From assembly GCA_030848705.1 (NCBI GenBank), contig CM061243.1:112306674-112370673 (forward strand): 64,000 nt of DNA. Reading direction: 5' to 3'. The notes beneath the pieces are model-generated. The model worked only from the letters and a program-made list of their open reading frames with translations, made no database searches and was not told where the DNA came from. This DNA comes from Heracleum sosnowskyi (lineage: Eukaryota; Streptophyta; Magnoliopsida; Apiales; Apiaceae). Both the position numbers and the translations under genes were made by a program. This document shows, piece after piece, positions 63,226 to 64,000 of this stretch (the first letter of the stretch is position 1; each line of letters opens with the position of its first letter).

Positions 63226-64000
63226 TTACAAAGAGTTAGTTTTAAGGATCCAGACTTGCTTGGATCCTTTGGCTTTCTTAACATTGTTAGCTTTTGCAGC
63301 GGAATCACTATCAACAGAGTTTAAACTAACATTGTCAGACTTTACACTTGCAGAGTTTGCTCTAACCCACTTCAGATTGGGTTTTAGCTCATAGTAGTTG
63401 TGATAAATAGCATGATAACTCTTACAAGTATAAATAGAATGCCAAGTGCTCCCACAGTGTGTGCATAAAGTCTCTGGTTTAACCCTTACATAATCATTCT
63501 TTACTCCTGATGTAGAAGGTAAAGAATTAATATCTTTGTTCTTATTGCAAAATCTAGCAAGATGGTTAGTACTACCACAGTTATAACATGTTTTCCTTGG
63601 AGCAGCAGCAGTAGGCAAATGATTATTTATTTTATTTATGCCTATCTTTCCATTCCTATTCTTCTTGGACCCTTTTGGTTTCATGGCAGACTTTACCTCT
63701 TTGAGCTTATGATTGAACTGTTTTCCTGTCATCAAGCCAACATAAACCTGTTTTTCACAAGTTTTTACTGGCTTTCTAACAGCTTCTAATTCCATAAGAT
63801 TTTCTGTTATAATATTTTCCTGTCTTTCACAGGTTTCATCTGATTCCATATCAGCTTCTCTTACTACAACAGATTTAAACTTAGTGGACTCAGGAACAAA
63901 TTTCACAGGTTTAAGTTGTGGTTTAACCTTAACCTTGTCTTTAAACCTAAGTTCATCATTTTCACAATAACCTAAACCTACAGAATCTGTCTGAAACACT
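63226..64000 (-). CDS. gag: Gag of element E, C-terminal part (runs off the right edge)
   Basis: About 258 codons corresponding to the last third of Gag of A, with the second and third knuckles (CYNCGSTNHLARFC and CTHCGSTWHSIYTC) and ending KQVWILKTNSL. No stop inside. The N-terminal two thirds, the PBS and 5' LTR are outside the window. Confidence 0.9.
   Translation of the reverse strand, partial: VFQTDSVGLGYCENDELRFKDKVKVKPQLKPVKFVPESTKFKSVVVREADMESDETCERQENIITENLMELEAVRKPVKTCEKQVYVGLMTGKQFNHKLKEVKSAMKPKGSKKNRNGKIGINKINNHLPTAAAPRKTCYNCGSTNHLARFCNKNKDINSLPSTSGVKNDYVRVKPETLCTHCGSTWHSIYTCKSYHAIYHNYYELKPNLKWVRANSASVKSDNVSLNSVDSDSAAKANNVKKAKGSKQVWILKTNSL

Larger units (their letters stand above)
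54186..64000 (-). mobile_element. Element E: family-1 Ty1/copia element, 3' LTR to gag
   Basis: Minus strand: 3' LTR (54186-54698), polypurine tract, third ORF, spacer, pol and the C-terminal third of gag, then the right edge. More diverged from A than B is, including in the LTR (513 bp, starting TGTTAGGCCGATTAC on the plus strand). It is inserted into element F; the flanking bases on the left are tccca. Confidence 0.95.

Overview
The window is repeat-dominated flowering-plant nuclear DNA, probably from a eudicot; the sequence alone does not fix the species. I find no convincing single-copy host gene, rRNA, tRNA or CRISPR array. Almost everything is LTR retrotransposon, with one LINE, a Stowaway MITE, a Helitron end, a probable tRNA-related retroposon and AT-rich filler.

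Three nested stacks are visible. Left stack (1-25650): a minus-strand Ty1/copia element of family 2 (here 'C', 21998-25645) is split by a minus-strand family-1 element ('B', 13023-21997 and 1-779, running off the left edge). B is in turn split by a complete plus-strand family-1 element ('A', 780-13022, target duplication gtttc). Middle stack (28503-49102): a decayed LINE is split by a nearly 13 kb minus-strand family-3 element ('G', 29460-48129, target duplication gggac, LTRs identical by eye apart from one G). The integrase-side region of G is split by a minus-strand non-autonomous element ('H', 38602-44139, target duplication accaa). Right stack (52083-64000): the 3' end of another family-2 element ('F') is cut by a family-1 element ('E') that runs off the right edge. 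Between the stacks lie AT-rich intergenic stretches (25651-28502 and 49103-52082).

Families 1, 2 and 3 look like the Maximus/SIRE (Sirevirus) lineage of Ty1/copia. They share large size, an initiator-Met primer site (tggtatcagagc), a long Gag with zinc knuckles and a coiled coil, and pol order protease-integrase-RT-RNase H. They also have a very long sense ORF between pol and the 3' LTR. That third ORF (1273 aa in A, 1488 aa in G, about 1225 codons in E with one stop) is the most unusual protein content. It has a conserved N-terminal domain, a basic then acidic disordered section, a coiled coil ending in a DDxKKGE motif encoded by an internal polypurine tract, and a C-terminal domain. I see no membrane segment, so 'env' is not a supported label.

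The most striking unexplained signal is that each family carries its own short word scattered through the element. AAACTCTGAY is found in family 1, in the internal region and inverted in the LTR. YCGTTGAY is found in family 3, in LTR, gag, pol spacer and ORF3. GACTATGCGACATAG is tandemly arrayed in the family-2 LTR. A second shared signal is the gag-pol junction: gag ends in a stop codon, pol is in another frame, and a splice-acceptor-like CAG|GG sits a few codons later in all three families.

Of the coding elements, A has intact gag and ORF3 but a 1-nt insertion in RT. G has intact gag and ORF3 and a pol broken only by H. E has an intact pol as far as visible. B and C carry several nonsense changes. 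H encodes only a Gag-like 330 aa ORF and must depend on another element.
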